Source: Galaxea fascicularis
Taxonomy: Eukaryota > Cnidaria > Anthozoa > Scleractinia > Euphylliidae
Reading direction: 5' to 3'
NCBI GenBank assembly: GCA_948470475.1
Contig: OX419338.1
Coordinates: forward strand, 7,436,205 to 7,500,204
DNA length: 64,000 nt
This document shows, in pieces, positions 1 to 10,833 of the stretch (position 1 is the stretch's first letter; every line of letters begins with the position of its first letter). Under the pieces are notes generated by a model. The model was not told the origin of the DNA, made no database searches, and worked only from the letters and a program-made list of their open reading frames with translations. The position numbers and the translations under genes were made by a program.

Positions 1-17
1 TTTTCTGGAACCACACA
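1..17. mobile_element. Right-end fragment of an inverted-repeat DNA element cut by the window edge
   Basis: The first 17 bases match the right terminus of the complete element at 42342-43223 (end motif CTGGAACCACACA). In both places the next bases are 'at'. Only the terminus is visible, so this is a family assignment and nothing more. Confidence 0.55.
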
Positions 18-858
18 ATAAGGTATGTCTTCCAATAGCTCATTCTTTCTAGATTTCATGGTCACATGTTGCTCAGGGCTGTGCTCTAGCGGCGCCCAGT
101 CACCCCTGGCGACTTACATGTACGTTTGCCATTGGGTGACCAGGAAATGTTAGTTTTTGCACCAAACATATGCTGGGCACCTGGGATTTCAAGGGTTTAG
201 AGGTTTGGGCACCCAACTACTTTTCTTACAACACAGCCTTGTTGCTAGAAATTGCCTGGAGTTATCAATGAATAATTAGTACTTTGGAGAATTTAGGTGT
301 TTCTTAGCACCTACAGCAAAGATGATATGTACACTGTAAGTATTCTCTTATTGTTTTTCTTATTTCCAACCTTGTAAGTTTGTTTTAGAATTATGATCTC
401 ATTTCCTATTGTGACACAGACAATCAGCTATTTCTATCAAAAATTAAAGTCATCTTTAATCTTGCTGACTAGTTTTGGGCCTTACTTTGGTTGACCTGGT
501 GAAATCCTGTGTACAACACCACAAGTCATGTCCGCTTCACCAAGAAAGCGACAGATGGGATTAAGTGACAAGTGTGGCCAATTACAGGAGCTTAAAAACA
601 GTCATCACAGTTGTTTATGAGATTAGTTGCTTATGCAAGACACATGTAACAATGATTTGACTGGAAAAATTTGGTATTTTGGAAAAGTGGTTTGGTGACT
701 GGTCGCCAAGGCTGGTTTTGACTGTATTGCAAGAGTTAAAGGTGGATTGATTCACGATTTGATGTTTCAACATGCAAGCAAAATAATCGATATAGATTAA
801 CCACCTGAGAGCTTCATCTAGCCGCCTGACCAATCGTCACTAATCAAACAAAACTCAC
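18..858. other. Non-coding stretch, nothing recognised
   Basis: No exon with both homology and splice sites is visible on either strand. A 72-codon minus-strand open frame at 615-833 has no recognisable family. This is probably the intron downstream of the MRH exon at 859-1138. Confidence 0.4.
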
Positions 859-1138
859 CAGAAACTTTCCACACCTCATTACGATAGTGGTATTCCAAGT
901 TTTTGATCCAGCACCTCGACCATTGCATTTTTCACCAGTATACTCTATTCTGAAACCTGCCACTCCAGTTGTGGTGTTGAACGTCCTTCTATTTCGCGAC
1001 CCAAGACTCTCTCGAGAATTTGGAGAGTCATCAACCAAAGTAGAGCACACAGATGAGTCCTGGGGGCATCCATCATGTGCGACGTTCACGCAAAGGTTGA
1101 TGTGGTAAACTGTCTTGTTCACGACAACTTTCCAGTTC
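859..1138 (-). CDS. Single exon of a mannose-6-phosphate-receptor-homology (MRH) domain protein, CI-MPR/IGF2R-like, partial gene
   Basis: This minus-strand exon is bounded by a strong acceptor (pyrimidine tract then CAG ending at 1139) and a consensus donor GTGAGT starting at 858. Its 280 bases encode about 93 residues of an MRH/CIMR-type repeat. Visible landmarks in order are the YHINLC segment, a CP..SSVC segment, an ESLGS segment, the FRIEYTGEKC segment and the terminal TTIVMRCGK. Cysteines sit where this fold places its disulfides. The CI-MPR family binds lysosomal cargo in the Golgi/endosome, and single-MRH proteins also exist, so the exact member is not settled. The exon starts in split-codon phase, so at least one upstream exon is required, but none was recognised up to 5.5 kb. 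The gene presumably continues off the left edge. Isolated exon capture is possible but less likely given two good splice sites. Confidence 0.7.
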
Positions 1139-2429
1139 CTGAAAGAAAAAAATAATTTAAGGCGGTTCACCACCATCCAAACCAAATGAGATGGAAACTT
1201 CCACTCTGTCAGCTCAGCACACACACAAAAAAGTCATGTACAGAGGAGGAAGTTTCGAACCACATCTTTTGTTTTGGTTATGTGAATCCACAGAGAACAC
1301 ATTCATTGCAATTTCTTACCAATTTGTGATTGAGTATTGAGACTTTCCAACTAATATTCGACATTTCGCTGGAAGACTTGCGTACGTACACCCAAATGTA
1401 AAAAGCAACCATAGTATTACTTCAAAGCCCCTCTTATGGGCCGCCATCTTGGAAGTTTGTCTGAGTTACGTCACTCAGCTGATGTTCATGTGACAGTTGG
1501 TCCGAAGGTAGTCGCGCCCGCAGTACGAGCGGCAGTCAAAACCGTGCTAACCTGCGATCAGGCTCTTTTTTTTCGTTTCGTTGGTAGACCTTTCTCGCGG
1601 GAAGGACGAAACGAAAAATAGTAGCGAGCGCCGACATAAGAAGACATAAGAGCAATGGTACAATTGGGCCTGATCGCAGGTTAAAACCGTGCAAGTCACG
1701 AACTCTTCATATATCCCATATATCCCAAAAATATCTTCCTGTTTGGTTTATGAAATATCGACATTGCCGTGTTTCTTTTGTCCTTTCCTAATTAATCAGG
1801 TCGGAAATTCCGGGTTTGCAAATTTTGCAATGAACGATCCATGCCAGCGAGTTTGGAACTCAGTCCAAGTTTATAAGTTGTAAAAATAAATAAATAATGT
1901 ACATTTTTATAGCGCCATCTTCCATTAATTGTCCATGACACTTAACAATACTCTAAAACCCTAAAAATTAAGATCCTAAGAATTAAATGCGCTATATAAT
2001 ACAAAGGTTACAAATAAAAAGTGAAAAAGCTTTTGGAGTTAATCAATCAGGAAGCGCAAAGTCTGTGACGTCAGGATAGCACAGTTTTTCCCGCTCGCTG
2101 CATTTTGATTGGTTAATTCAATTTTTAGAGGCTCGGTCGGCAGACAATGCCAACCTCGAACCCAGGCTCTCTCTCGTTTCCTCTGTTGTCGTCAAGAGAG
2201 AGAGAGAGGCCCTTGTTGGACCTTACCATCTGGGTGGTAACAAAATATGATGGCAGAGAGGGGTGGCAAATTCAAGAAACTGTTCCCTTTGACTAAACGG
2301 CTTCAATGACCAACCCTTCCTGCGGTATTGTTGTTTTTACTGGTCACATGGTCAGGTCCAACCAAGGTGTCTCTCTCGAAGAGAGAGGAAAAACATATGA
2401 GAACATCATGAAGCATCGCAGGACTTTAC
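1139..2429. other. Non-coding stretch with GA/CT-rich patches
   Basis: No supported exon. There are short (GA)n/(CT)n runs around 2168-2210 and 2370-2390. This could hold missing upstream exons of the MRH gene, but none was identified. Confidence 0.35.
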
Positions 2430-2850
2430 CGCCGGCATGCCGGCGAAGTGGCATGCCAGCGGTAACGACCTGCTACCTGTAAGCGATCTGTTACATCATC
2501 GATCGTTTTACATGCACCTCCGCAAATCTCATTTACTGTATAGCTTAGCGATATACATTGGCGAGACAGGAAGACGACTAGGCGACCGATTCCGCGAACA
2601 CATTCGCGACGTTGAGGAGAATGACAAGGACGCATCTAAGCCGGTCGCTCGAGCTCGTCAGTTGGATCTCCACAACCACCCCAAACAACGCAAGGCAATC
2701 TGCGGCCTTTCCCTACATCCAGGTGCCACAGAAAGCCGCAAGAAGTCATCTTCCAACTCGGCACCCTTCGCTTTTCATTCAATTAATGTATTCCAACTCC
2801 CTCACCGACGCAGCACCATAGTTTCTTTAGAAACTACCCCCTTTATTAAC
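2430..2850 (+). mobile_element. Penelope-like element relic: GIY-YIG endonuclease domain
   Basis: A plus-strand frame carries the GIY-YIG core IYIGETGRRLGDRFREH at about 2550-2600. It is followed by a DVEENDKDASKPVA segment, and in shifted frames by the family-typical H..KQ..A.CGLSLH and IFQLGTL segments. This arrangement is known from the C-terminus of Penelope-like retroelements, which pair a reverse transcriptase with a GIY-YIG nuclease. No reverse transcriptase remains upstream and at least one frameshift is needed to follow the homology, so this is a dead fragment. It runs directly into a LINE relic. Confidence 0.55.
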
Positions 2851-2851
2851 T

Positions 2852-3640
2852 TTGGCAATTGGCAAGGGAAAGCTACTGGTTGCCAAGGAAGTTGGGCAAA
2901 TTTCGAAAAGTGTGGGAATTATTGCGAAAGCCCGCTTTTACCTATCATCCCAAACTTTGATGACTTTGTATTACTCCCTTGTATATCCTTTCTTAACATA
3001 CTGTAATGTCGCCTGGTCCTCCACCTACTGTTCCAAACTAAACTGTATTTACCTTTTGCAAAAGTGTCTAGTGCGGCTCATAACAAAAGCTCACTATCTA
3101 GCAAATACCGCCCCTTTATTTAGCCAGCTTAAAGTCCTTGACATATTTAGTATTAATCTATTTTCTGTGGCTACCTTTATGTATTCTTATCACCATAATC
3201 TTTTGCCCAGTAGCTTTCATGACTTGTTCTTAAGTAGTAATCAAGTCCATCAATAGGCGAAACTCGACTAGCCTCTCAGTATAGACCTCATTTTTGTAGA
3301 ACAAATATAAAGCAATTCAGTATCCTTTATCGAGGACCTAAAATCTGGAATTCGTTGCCTGTTTCACTAATTAGCTCTCCTTCTATATTTGTTTTTAAAA
3401 AAAATTTAAAGAATTATCTCACTGACAGCCGATCTGTTGCTTAATTTTCTAATCTTGTTCACTCTGCACTCAGCCATGAATTTAGTTCACGAGGTGGTTG
3501 AAGGAAGCCTATTAATATAAGGTTCAAGCTTCGTTAGGCTTCCTTGTCACATTAATTTTATAATTTAATTAACAACTTTTATTGATGTTGTATAAGGTTT
3601 TATGAGTGACTAAATAGATAAATAAATGAAATAAAATAAA
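2852..3640 (+). mobile_element. Truncated LINE (CR1/L2/jockey-like) 3' end with ORF2 C-terminus and A-rich tail
   Basis: The frame from 2852 to 3256 encodes the thumb/C-terminal part of a non-LTR reverse transcriptase, with the ISKS.GI..KAR..L and LYYSLVYPFLTYCN.AW motifs. After a stop and frameshift the homology resumes from 3280 (RTNIKQFSILYRGPKIWNSL) and ends at a TAA at 3442-3444. An A-rich tail of TAAATAGATAAATAAATGAA type lies near 3610-3640. The element is 5'-truncated and frameshifted, so inactive. The sequence before it (about 2841-2875) is resembled by the sequence after it (about 3651-3685), possibly an old target-site duplication. Confidence 0.7.
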
Positions 3641-3999
3641 AATTACTGGGCTTTATTAACTGTGAGTTGGTAAGGGAAACTAACCACCTGTCATAAATTA
3701 AAAGCTTGCTTGCCAAGCGGTAGCCCTTCGGTTGAGGAAATTACTCTTCCGTGCCGTTACGAACGGCTTTCATTGGGAACTCGGCTTTTGATTTTTCTTG
3801 AAAGATTCAGTTCGAATGAAATCATTAAACTCGTTAGCGGAAGGGTTCGCTCAAGTTAAACAGGTTAGTGCTGTTGTGAATGCGCGCGCAAGGCGTTTCG
3901 TCACAAACAGTTGTCTGTTCTGATTTGCCGCATTGACCCGTTTAAAAGTCACAGATCTCCGTTCTCAACAACCTTTTTAGGAAACAGCAAGCATCAACA

Positions 4000-4683
4000 A
4001 TGCGGAGAGACAGGAGCCCATCATGGGATCCTGCGAGAGATCATCTTCCTAGATCTTTCGAAGAGGAACAAAGAAAAGAAAGAAAGCGCGCAAAAAAACA
4101 GCGCCGTAGAGAGAAGGCGTCAAAGTCAAGCCGCAAGGAACAGCATCACCAGGCAACATTTCCAGTAATCGTAGAACGCTCAAAGGCCAGCCCTACCTCA
4201 AGACACAAAAGTAGAAAATGCTACTCGCCTGAACCGGCAGTATTGTCGCATAGCGGTTATGAGTCGGTAGAATACAGCGAGGGTGAAGAGGTTTACGTTA
4301 TTAAGTGTCATAATCGAGAGGCCGCAGCTTATAGTGCAAGATCTAGACTTCCCGTACCAAAACCAGTCACAGAACCATGTTGCCACAAAAAGCGATCCAG
4401 GAAGAAGAAAAAGGGAATTAAAGTTGAAGAGAGCCACACCCACCCTTTCTACCCTGCGTACTTGGAAGGACCCCAGTCTCGAAATGGAATTGGTTTTCGG
4501 CTTGATTCGCCCTACAGAGGCATGGATCCGATTCCGGCAAGGAAAAGCTTGGACAGCATGCCAGGTTTTGGTGACATGCCGGCAGACTTGAAGTGTATCA
4601 AGAAGCCAAAGAAACTCCCCCCCATTGACAACAAGGAAAATAGAGCTCACACTGATGTATATCCTTTTGTAAAGCGTTTTTGA
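4000..4683 (+). CDS. Unrecognised basic protein, 227 aa, apparently single coding exon
   Basis: I do not recognise this family. A continuous 228-codon frame starts at an ATG in a good context (A at -3: CAACAATGC) and ends with TGA at 4681-4683. The first 60 residues are extremely basic (KERKRAKKQRRREKASKSSR), a pattern compatible with a nuclear localisation signal. A second basic patch, KKRSRKKKKG, lies near residue 135. Between them are acidic and tyrosine-containing stretches (EYSEGEEVYVIKCHNRE), and the tail includes KKPKKLPPIDNKENRA. No membrane segment or signal peptide is seen. A possible 3' splice site (CTTTTTAG) lies about 20 bases before the ATG, so a 5' UTR intron is possible. A poly(A) signal follows at 4974-4979. 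It is the only plus-strand gene in a minus-strand neighbourhood. Coding status rests on length, composition and gene-like flanks, not on homology. Confidence 0.6.
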   Translation: MRRDRSPSWDPARDHLPRSFEEEQRKERKRAKKQRRREKASKSSRKEQHHQATFPVIVERSKASPTSRHKSRKCYSPEPAVLSHSGYESVEYSEGEEVYVIKCHNREAAAYSARSRLPVPKPVTEPCCHKKRSRKKKKGIKVEESHTHPFYPAYLEGPQSRNGIGFRLDSPYRGMDPIPARKSLDSMPGFGDMPADLKCIKKPKKLPPIDNKENRAHTDVYPFVKRF

Positions 4684-4973
4684 ATAGTATTACTAGCTTC
4701 AGCTGCAGTTTAAAAAGTTACGAATGATTCACCCTTGCCAATTTTTTTATCAGTTTTAATCACAATTTTATCCTATTTAAGAGTTTTCTTAACTGAATTT
4801 TGAATTGTTTTTCACCAATTATTATTTCAAGTTAACATGAAGTAAAACACTTGGGCTCTTGTTTTCTTTGTCTTAACTGCCAGTCAACCTTCAAGCTTTT
4901 TGCTAACCCGGTAATAATATGACACCAAACAAATTTTCCCTTTGGCACTGTAAATAAGAACTTTAAAAGTTTT

Positions 4974-4979
4974 AATAAA
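4974..4979 (+). promoter_or_regulatory. Poly(A) signal AATAAA for the 4000-4683 gene
   Basis: AATAAA about 290 bases after the stop codon, in AT-rich sequence; the nearest such signal on the plus strand. Confidence 0.45.
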
Positions 4980-5190
4980 ACACAAGGAATGAGAACTTGC
5001 CTCAAATTGCAATCCTGACGCTTTGTTCTTCATTAAACAAATATTATTCATAAAACTAACACCGTTTGTGACCAACAGACCGCACACAAATTCGCGCAGC
5101 CTTTTATTTTCTGTTTTATCTTTACAATTTCTTCACATTACACAGCCTGTGCCCTGAAACCGCTCGGTCAGTATTTTTAGAAAGAACAAC

Positions 5191-5196
5191 TTTATT
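5191..5196 (-). promoter_or_regulatory. Candidate poly(A) signal for CNN-A
   Basis: AATAAA on the minus strand about 315 bases downstream of the CNN-A stop. A second candidate lies at 5103-5108. Confidence 0.4.
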
Positions 5197-5509
5197 CGGC
5201 TTTTTATTGTAACACAATATGCTTATATGACTCAAATCCAAGCTAACAACACTGGCCGAGTGTTTTGAGTTCGAAATCCGGGACAAAGTCAAAAGGCAAA
5301 CACAGTTTGTGCAGCAAATCAGGTTTGGCAAATAACATTAAATACTAATGTCTAGAGTGCTGCATGTTGAAACCAATCTTCGAGGAAGACTTGAAATACA
5401 AGTGCAATTAAACATCAAGATGTAGACCATATCCTTCCGAGGCCTATAAATAACTGAACATGAAGTGCTCCCAAAGACGTCGCAGTGTTTGTCCTGTCGC
5501 CACTGACTG

Positions 5510-8500
5510 TTAAATCTTCCGGCCTTTTTTTTCAGCCTCAAGAGAGAAAAGTCGCAGAAAATAGTTTATGTTAGGACCCAACGTGTCACGAAAATAACAT
5601 CTCAGTTGACCCTGGCTTGTTTAATGAACTTACTCCTAACGCCTCCTGTTGGGCGTTTGCTTGATTTTATATAGTCTCATTTTTCCCAGCATTTCTGAAG
5701 ATCTTTGACTTCTACCTGCCCCATCAATGGGATTGCTCATTCTAGACGTCACTCTCGAGAAATAGCTCTTTAATCTCACTATGGAGGACAACGTACCCTA
5801 ACAACTCATTTGAGTTTTCATTTTTCAGTTACCAATGACAAAGGCCTGTGTCCTGCTACTATACTCATAATAACAATCACTTTATTTAAGTCTCAAATCT
5901 CTAAATCAACACAACTCAAATCAAACGTTGGTTTTTTAGGAGAGAGGTAAACCGGAGTACCCGGAGAAAAACCTCTCGGAGCAGAGTGGAGAACCAACAA
6001 ACTCAGCCCACTTATGGCGCCGGGAATCGAACCCGGACCACTGCGCCAACCCTGCTTCCTAAACTTTCTCAAACCATAGCCCCTTTGTTTTTAGGGTACC
6101 CGATGTACTATGAACTTACCTCTATCTTAAGCCATTTCAAAGCTATAAGGACCTGCAGGCAATCAAGAAACAAATCACTTTATAATAAAATGGCGTAAAA
6201 TTTGTTCAACAATGATGTCACGACATTTGAAATTTTTCCACCTTCGACGCAGCCAGTGTTCCTCGTCAATAGCTCTTTTAAGAAAGAAGGTATCAAATCA
6301 CAAACAGGAACTGCACTACCATTTTCATTAACCAACAATTAAACTGCTAGTTTATTGCTTTTCTTTTCGGCCCAAGCGTTTGAGATAAGGGATGATGCAT
6401 TGACGGGAAAACCTTGTCACTCATTTCTTCCTTCTGAAAGAAACTGGGCACGTGGAAAATAAAAATGTTTTGTCGCACAACCCTCTTGTGAAAAGCTACG
6501 AAGATCAGAAAGTCCACCACGAGTCGCTTATGCGACCGTTTCCCTCATCTTTCTGGTTTCTGGAGTCAGTAGATAGAAGATGAAGCCAGTTCCGTAATAC
6601 TCACCTGGGGAACATTCTGTTTTTCATACAAATCTACAGTAACAAATCCATATTCCTGCTGAACGCCATACGAGGTTACGAAATCACTGAACCAGCCAAT
6701 ATTTTCCATCTGCAATTAGAATCGGTAAAAGACATATTTGAGTGCAACGCAAGCGAGACGGCTCCCTTACCTAGAAAAGGGTCTCAGCTGTTGAGAGAGA
6801 AAGCCTGTTATAGATGGATGATACTGAAACAAACACATGAGACACGAATGAAACATGTAAATCTTGGAACTGTTCTTTCATAGAGCGATTTGGAAATGTT
6901 CAAGATAAGCTGGGGATTCAACAACGTATTACAATAGCAGACGAGTGACAATAAACTAGAGCGTTCAACCAAAAGGCTGAAAATTACCGAGTAGAAAAGA
7001 GGCCGAGAAATGAGTCTTCTTCACGTGTTTTGCAACAGTCACTTTTCCAACAGCACGACACTTTTAGACAACAACGCACAAATACGTGGAGTTCAATTTC
7101 AACGATCCTACCTCTGAATTAGTAAGCGAAGTGAAAATACAGGGTACACTACTGATACTCAATAAAACGCCGTTTAACCGTTTAACCTAGAACCAGTGCG
7201 TTTAACCAACGACGCTCATTTTGCTCTCTAAGTAAACAAAGGATAATAAGTTTTAACGCGCAAAAAGCCAACGGAACAACAATACACTAGCGGGCAAAGA
7301 CCAAAAATCACAGAGAGCGGTAGAAACTGAGATCGGAGTGACTGCTCTTACATACGGAGAAACAGGGAAGGGTGCAGATACCAATGACACGCGCCAGAAG
7401 ATAGTTGCAGCCTAATGTTTCGATGGGGGAGGGGGGTGGGGGTGGAGTGGGGATAATTATGGGTGAGAGTGAGTGTGAGATAAGAGTAAGTAAAACAAAG
7501 AGACATACATGGGAACCTACCATCATAAACGGGGTCTTCATTTTATTAATCTTCTTTATTGACCCTGGTTGAATCTTGTTCGCCAGACTTGCAATAATAA
7601 CAAGAAAGTTAAAAAGTACATTAATTTTTACTGAGGCGAAATGCCTCGTTTCCTTCTCTGAGCTTCTCCGGGCGCCGAAAACATGCAGAGGTCTGGGGAT
7701 GAGGACATGGAACCCGCTCAAAAACGCCGTGAGAGTGAATGTTTAGCCGAACGTGGTACCCTTTGTGTGGAGATAAACACACGTTCCCCCGATTTGCAAG
7801 ATTAGCACGGAAAATTAGATCCCTTGCCTCTCTCCAGGTTCCACGAGGTTAATCAACTACGACTCTTTCGTTATCATTCCAATTTGCTTAACTTGGAAAA
7901 CGCTGGCGAACTCTCCAGGAACGAAGTTACTATGAACGACGTCAAAGCATGGTTCATACAGGTGAAAAGAGCTTTTATTCAAGGACTTTTCCAGGACTTT
8001 TCCAGGACTTTTCCAGGACTTTATCACAAAATTCAAGGAGGCCATCCGATCACAGCATTTGCATAAGGCCTTTTTCCTGTCACCTTTGAACGTAGTCACC
8101 CAACCTTTGTAGAGGGAATTACGTTCCCAGTGCCCATTAAATATATGCAGTTTCTTTTTTGACCTTTAGAATTAATTTGATAACAAAATGAAGAGCGCCA
8201 AAGTTGAATGAATTTCACGCTTCGAGCGACGCGTCAAGCTACGTTTTCCTTGTGGTTTTGTTTGCTTGGAAGGGGGCTTAACAATTACACTTGGGAAACC
8301 CTATTGGAAGGCGCGGTTACCTTGATCTTTTGAATAAGAAACACTGAATTGTCCTGATATAAAAACTTTGTCTTTTTTGAGACTTCAAAAGCGTTTCTCG
8401 GGTGATGTAATACAATCTTTTTCATTTTTTGATGTGAAAACGAACTTATTTTGCTTTAGTCTCAAGGTTTCAAGGACTTCTTCATAACATTCAAGCACTG

Positions 8501-10801
8501 CACCTACAAATTCAAGGAGTTTTCAAGGACAAAATCATTTTCAAGGAGTTTTCAAGGACCAAGCAGTTTTTCAAGGAGTTTTCCAGGCCCGTGCGAACCA
8601 TGCAAAGTAAGGAAAAAGAAAGGAGATTTTGCCGTCATACGCTCACGTTCTCGAGAAAACCTAAAATTTGGTCATTTCCTATTGATGATTTTGCAGAGAA
8701 CGGTAAAGAAATGTACCAAAATGTAAAACGCACGTGTAGAGCGATTGTTTTTGCTCATCAAGCCAATTGTTGTGTGGTGTTCTCGTTGCCGTTGTCGTCG
8801 TCGTTGCGTAAGATCCCTAATGTTAGGACTGGCGAATTTAGTGACAAGGATAATACCACCAGGGTCGATAAACTTACTATTTCAGACTTTTTAGAAATTA
8901 TTCAAAACCCTGTTTTTCCCGCTTACTGTGTTGTTCCTTATTCTGTTACAGTCTCAGTCTCCTGCTCCATTATCTCTTTCTCACCAGTATACGAGCCACT
9001 AAGAGACACGCAAGCGCATGTCAGTGTTCTCTAAATTTAACGGACTGCACAAGTCCCAAGCTGTGCTTAGGGCTATCATACCACCTGTTCCTATTTACGC
9101 CCACTACGAGGGCAATTGCGACAAAATCTCTAGAAACACGGAATACAATAACATACTTGCAAAGTATTTGGCCGCTTTTTAACTCCTCGGCAAAATCATT
9201 TGGGTCATCCGACGGTACGGCGACATCAGTTGCCCGCTGAATCCAAGAACATATATCCTTTGCAACATCCTTATCCCACTTTGATGACATCTGAAAGTAA
9301 CAAAAAAAAAAAGATCGAACTTTCAATCAATCAGCCCTTAGCTGTTTCAACTCAATTTTTTCCTCATATTCCCGTCTTGTCTCAAACTGCGCAAATTCAT
9401 GAATTGCAGAAATACTAAAGCCGCAGCATCAACAGCGGGTCAAACATTCAAAGTCAGGTGAGTTCAGGTTCACACTGCAACCAGGTGGACAATCAGACAT
9501 GGTTTGATGCTACTCTGGTTTGAAGGTTAATGAATGCAACTTAAACAAGTCACAATTTACGACCCAACGTTTCGATTCTAGGGAAGATTGTTGAAACGTT
9601 TAAACCAGAGTAGCATCAAACCATGTCAGAGAAGAGTCCTATGAAGACGAATGTTTCTTCTTTGAGAGCTGATGATAAATTTTTCGTCAATCTGCGAGTT
9701 TCCAAATCAGTTTACGGTGTACTAAAAAGTTGGAATCAATGCACTGAATTTCTTCGACATGATCAACATGATGTCGTTGTGAAAATAAAATATACAATGC
9801 AATTTCAGTATCTCGTTATGCAAAGTTTGTGTATTACAATTACAACCGTGTATGTGAATCAGTGAAACTGTACTTGGAGCAAATTGCAATTTCCGAAACA
9901 TCCATTTGCCACTTGGAAGGTCGAGTGAAGGCCAATATGACTTCTAATCAAACGGATCAAATGGAGACGTCAAGTTCGAGTTCGGGCTGGGGTTGGGCGG
10001 AATTCGACTTGTTGATTAATAAGACCTTACGGTCTTTTATTGGACTTCTTTTCATAATGCAAGGCGTTGTTCGGGTTTTGTCTTACACTTGCAGGGAAAG
10101 GACGTATTTAAAAAATTCCTAGGTGACGCAGATAGCCCCGTAGTTAAGTGCACCGGACCATCCAATCAATGATTTTCAACGATTTTCAACACTGATTCCT
10201 CCGCAGTTTCAACTTCTTGTCATAAAGCTACGATAAGCTACTGAGTTAGGCACGGTTTTTAAAGCATCTACTATAATGATAATTGTAAAATATGCCATTA
10301 TTTCCGAAGCGTAATTCGTTCTGTTGAGAGGCTGAAGGAGCCTCGTGTCAATGAAATAACTTTGCGTCTATGGAAACGTAAGCATGAAGTGTGGTTAGCT
10401 AGGCGTAAGAAAAGTTAAAATCTTAACTGAGGTAGCCGATGAGCGGCGTGCAAGACTTGCCCGCGGCATTACGCATTAAACGACAGAGTTTTATATCTTT
10501 ACCTTGTCCAAGTCTAACTTTGTTTTCAACAGGATTGTTCCAGGTGATAACTTTAGCGGCGAACGAATAAAGTGGACTACGCTTCACTTAGCTCGTTACG
10601 CCAAATAAGTTTGTATTGTGTCGTACGAAGTCGAAATCAACTGCAAATAAATTATTTAGAACTGGAAAAGATACACGAATCTGCATATAAACAATGAAAA
10701 AGCTGGACTGCGCTTCACTTACATGTGTAGCTCGTTACGCCAAGCAAGTTTGTAGCGGAGCTCCAGCGGCCCGAAGGGCCGCAAAGCGGAGCCCCATACC
10801 T

Positions 10802-10833
<32 letters not shown>

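Noticed and set aside
7978..8020. Cluster of NF-kappaB sites (GGACTTTTCC repeated)
   Set aside because: The motif resembles a kappaB site but lacks the full GGG start, and it arises from an 11-base tandem repeat deep in an intron. There is no independent sign of regulation.
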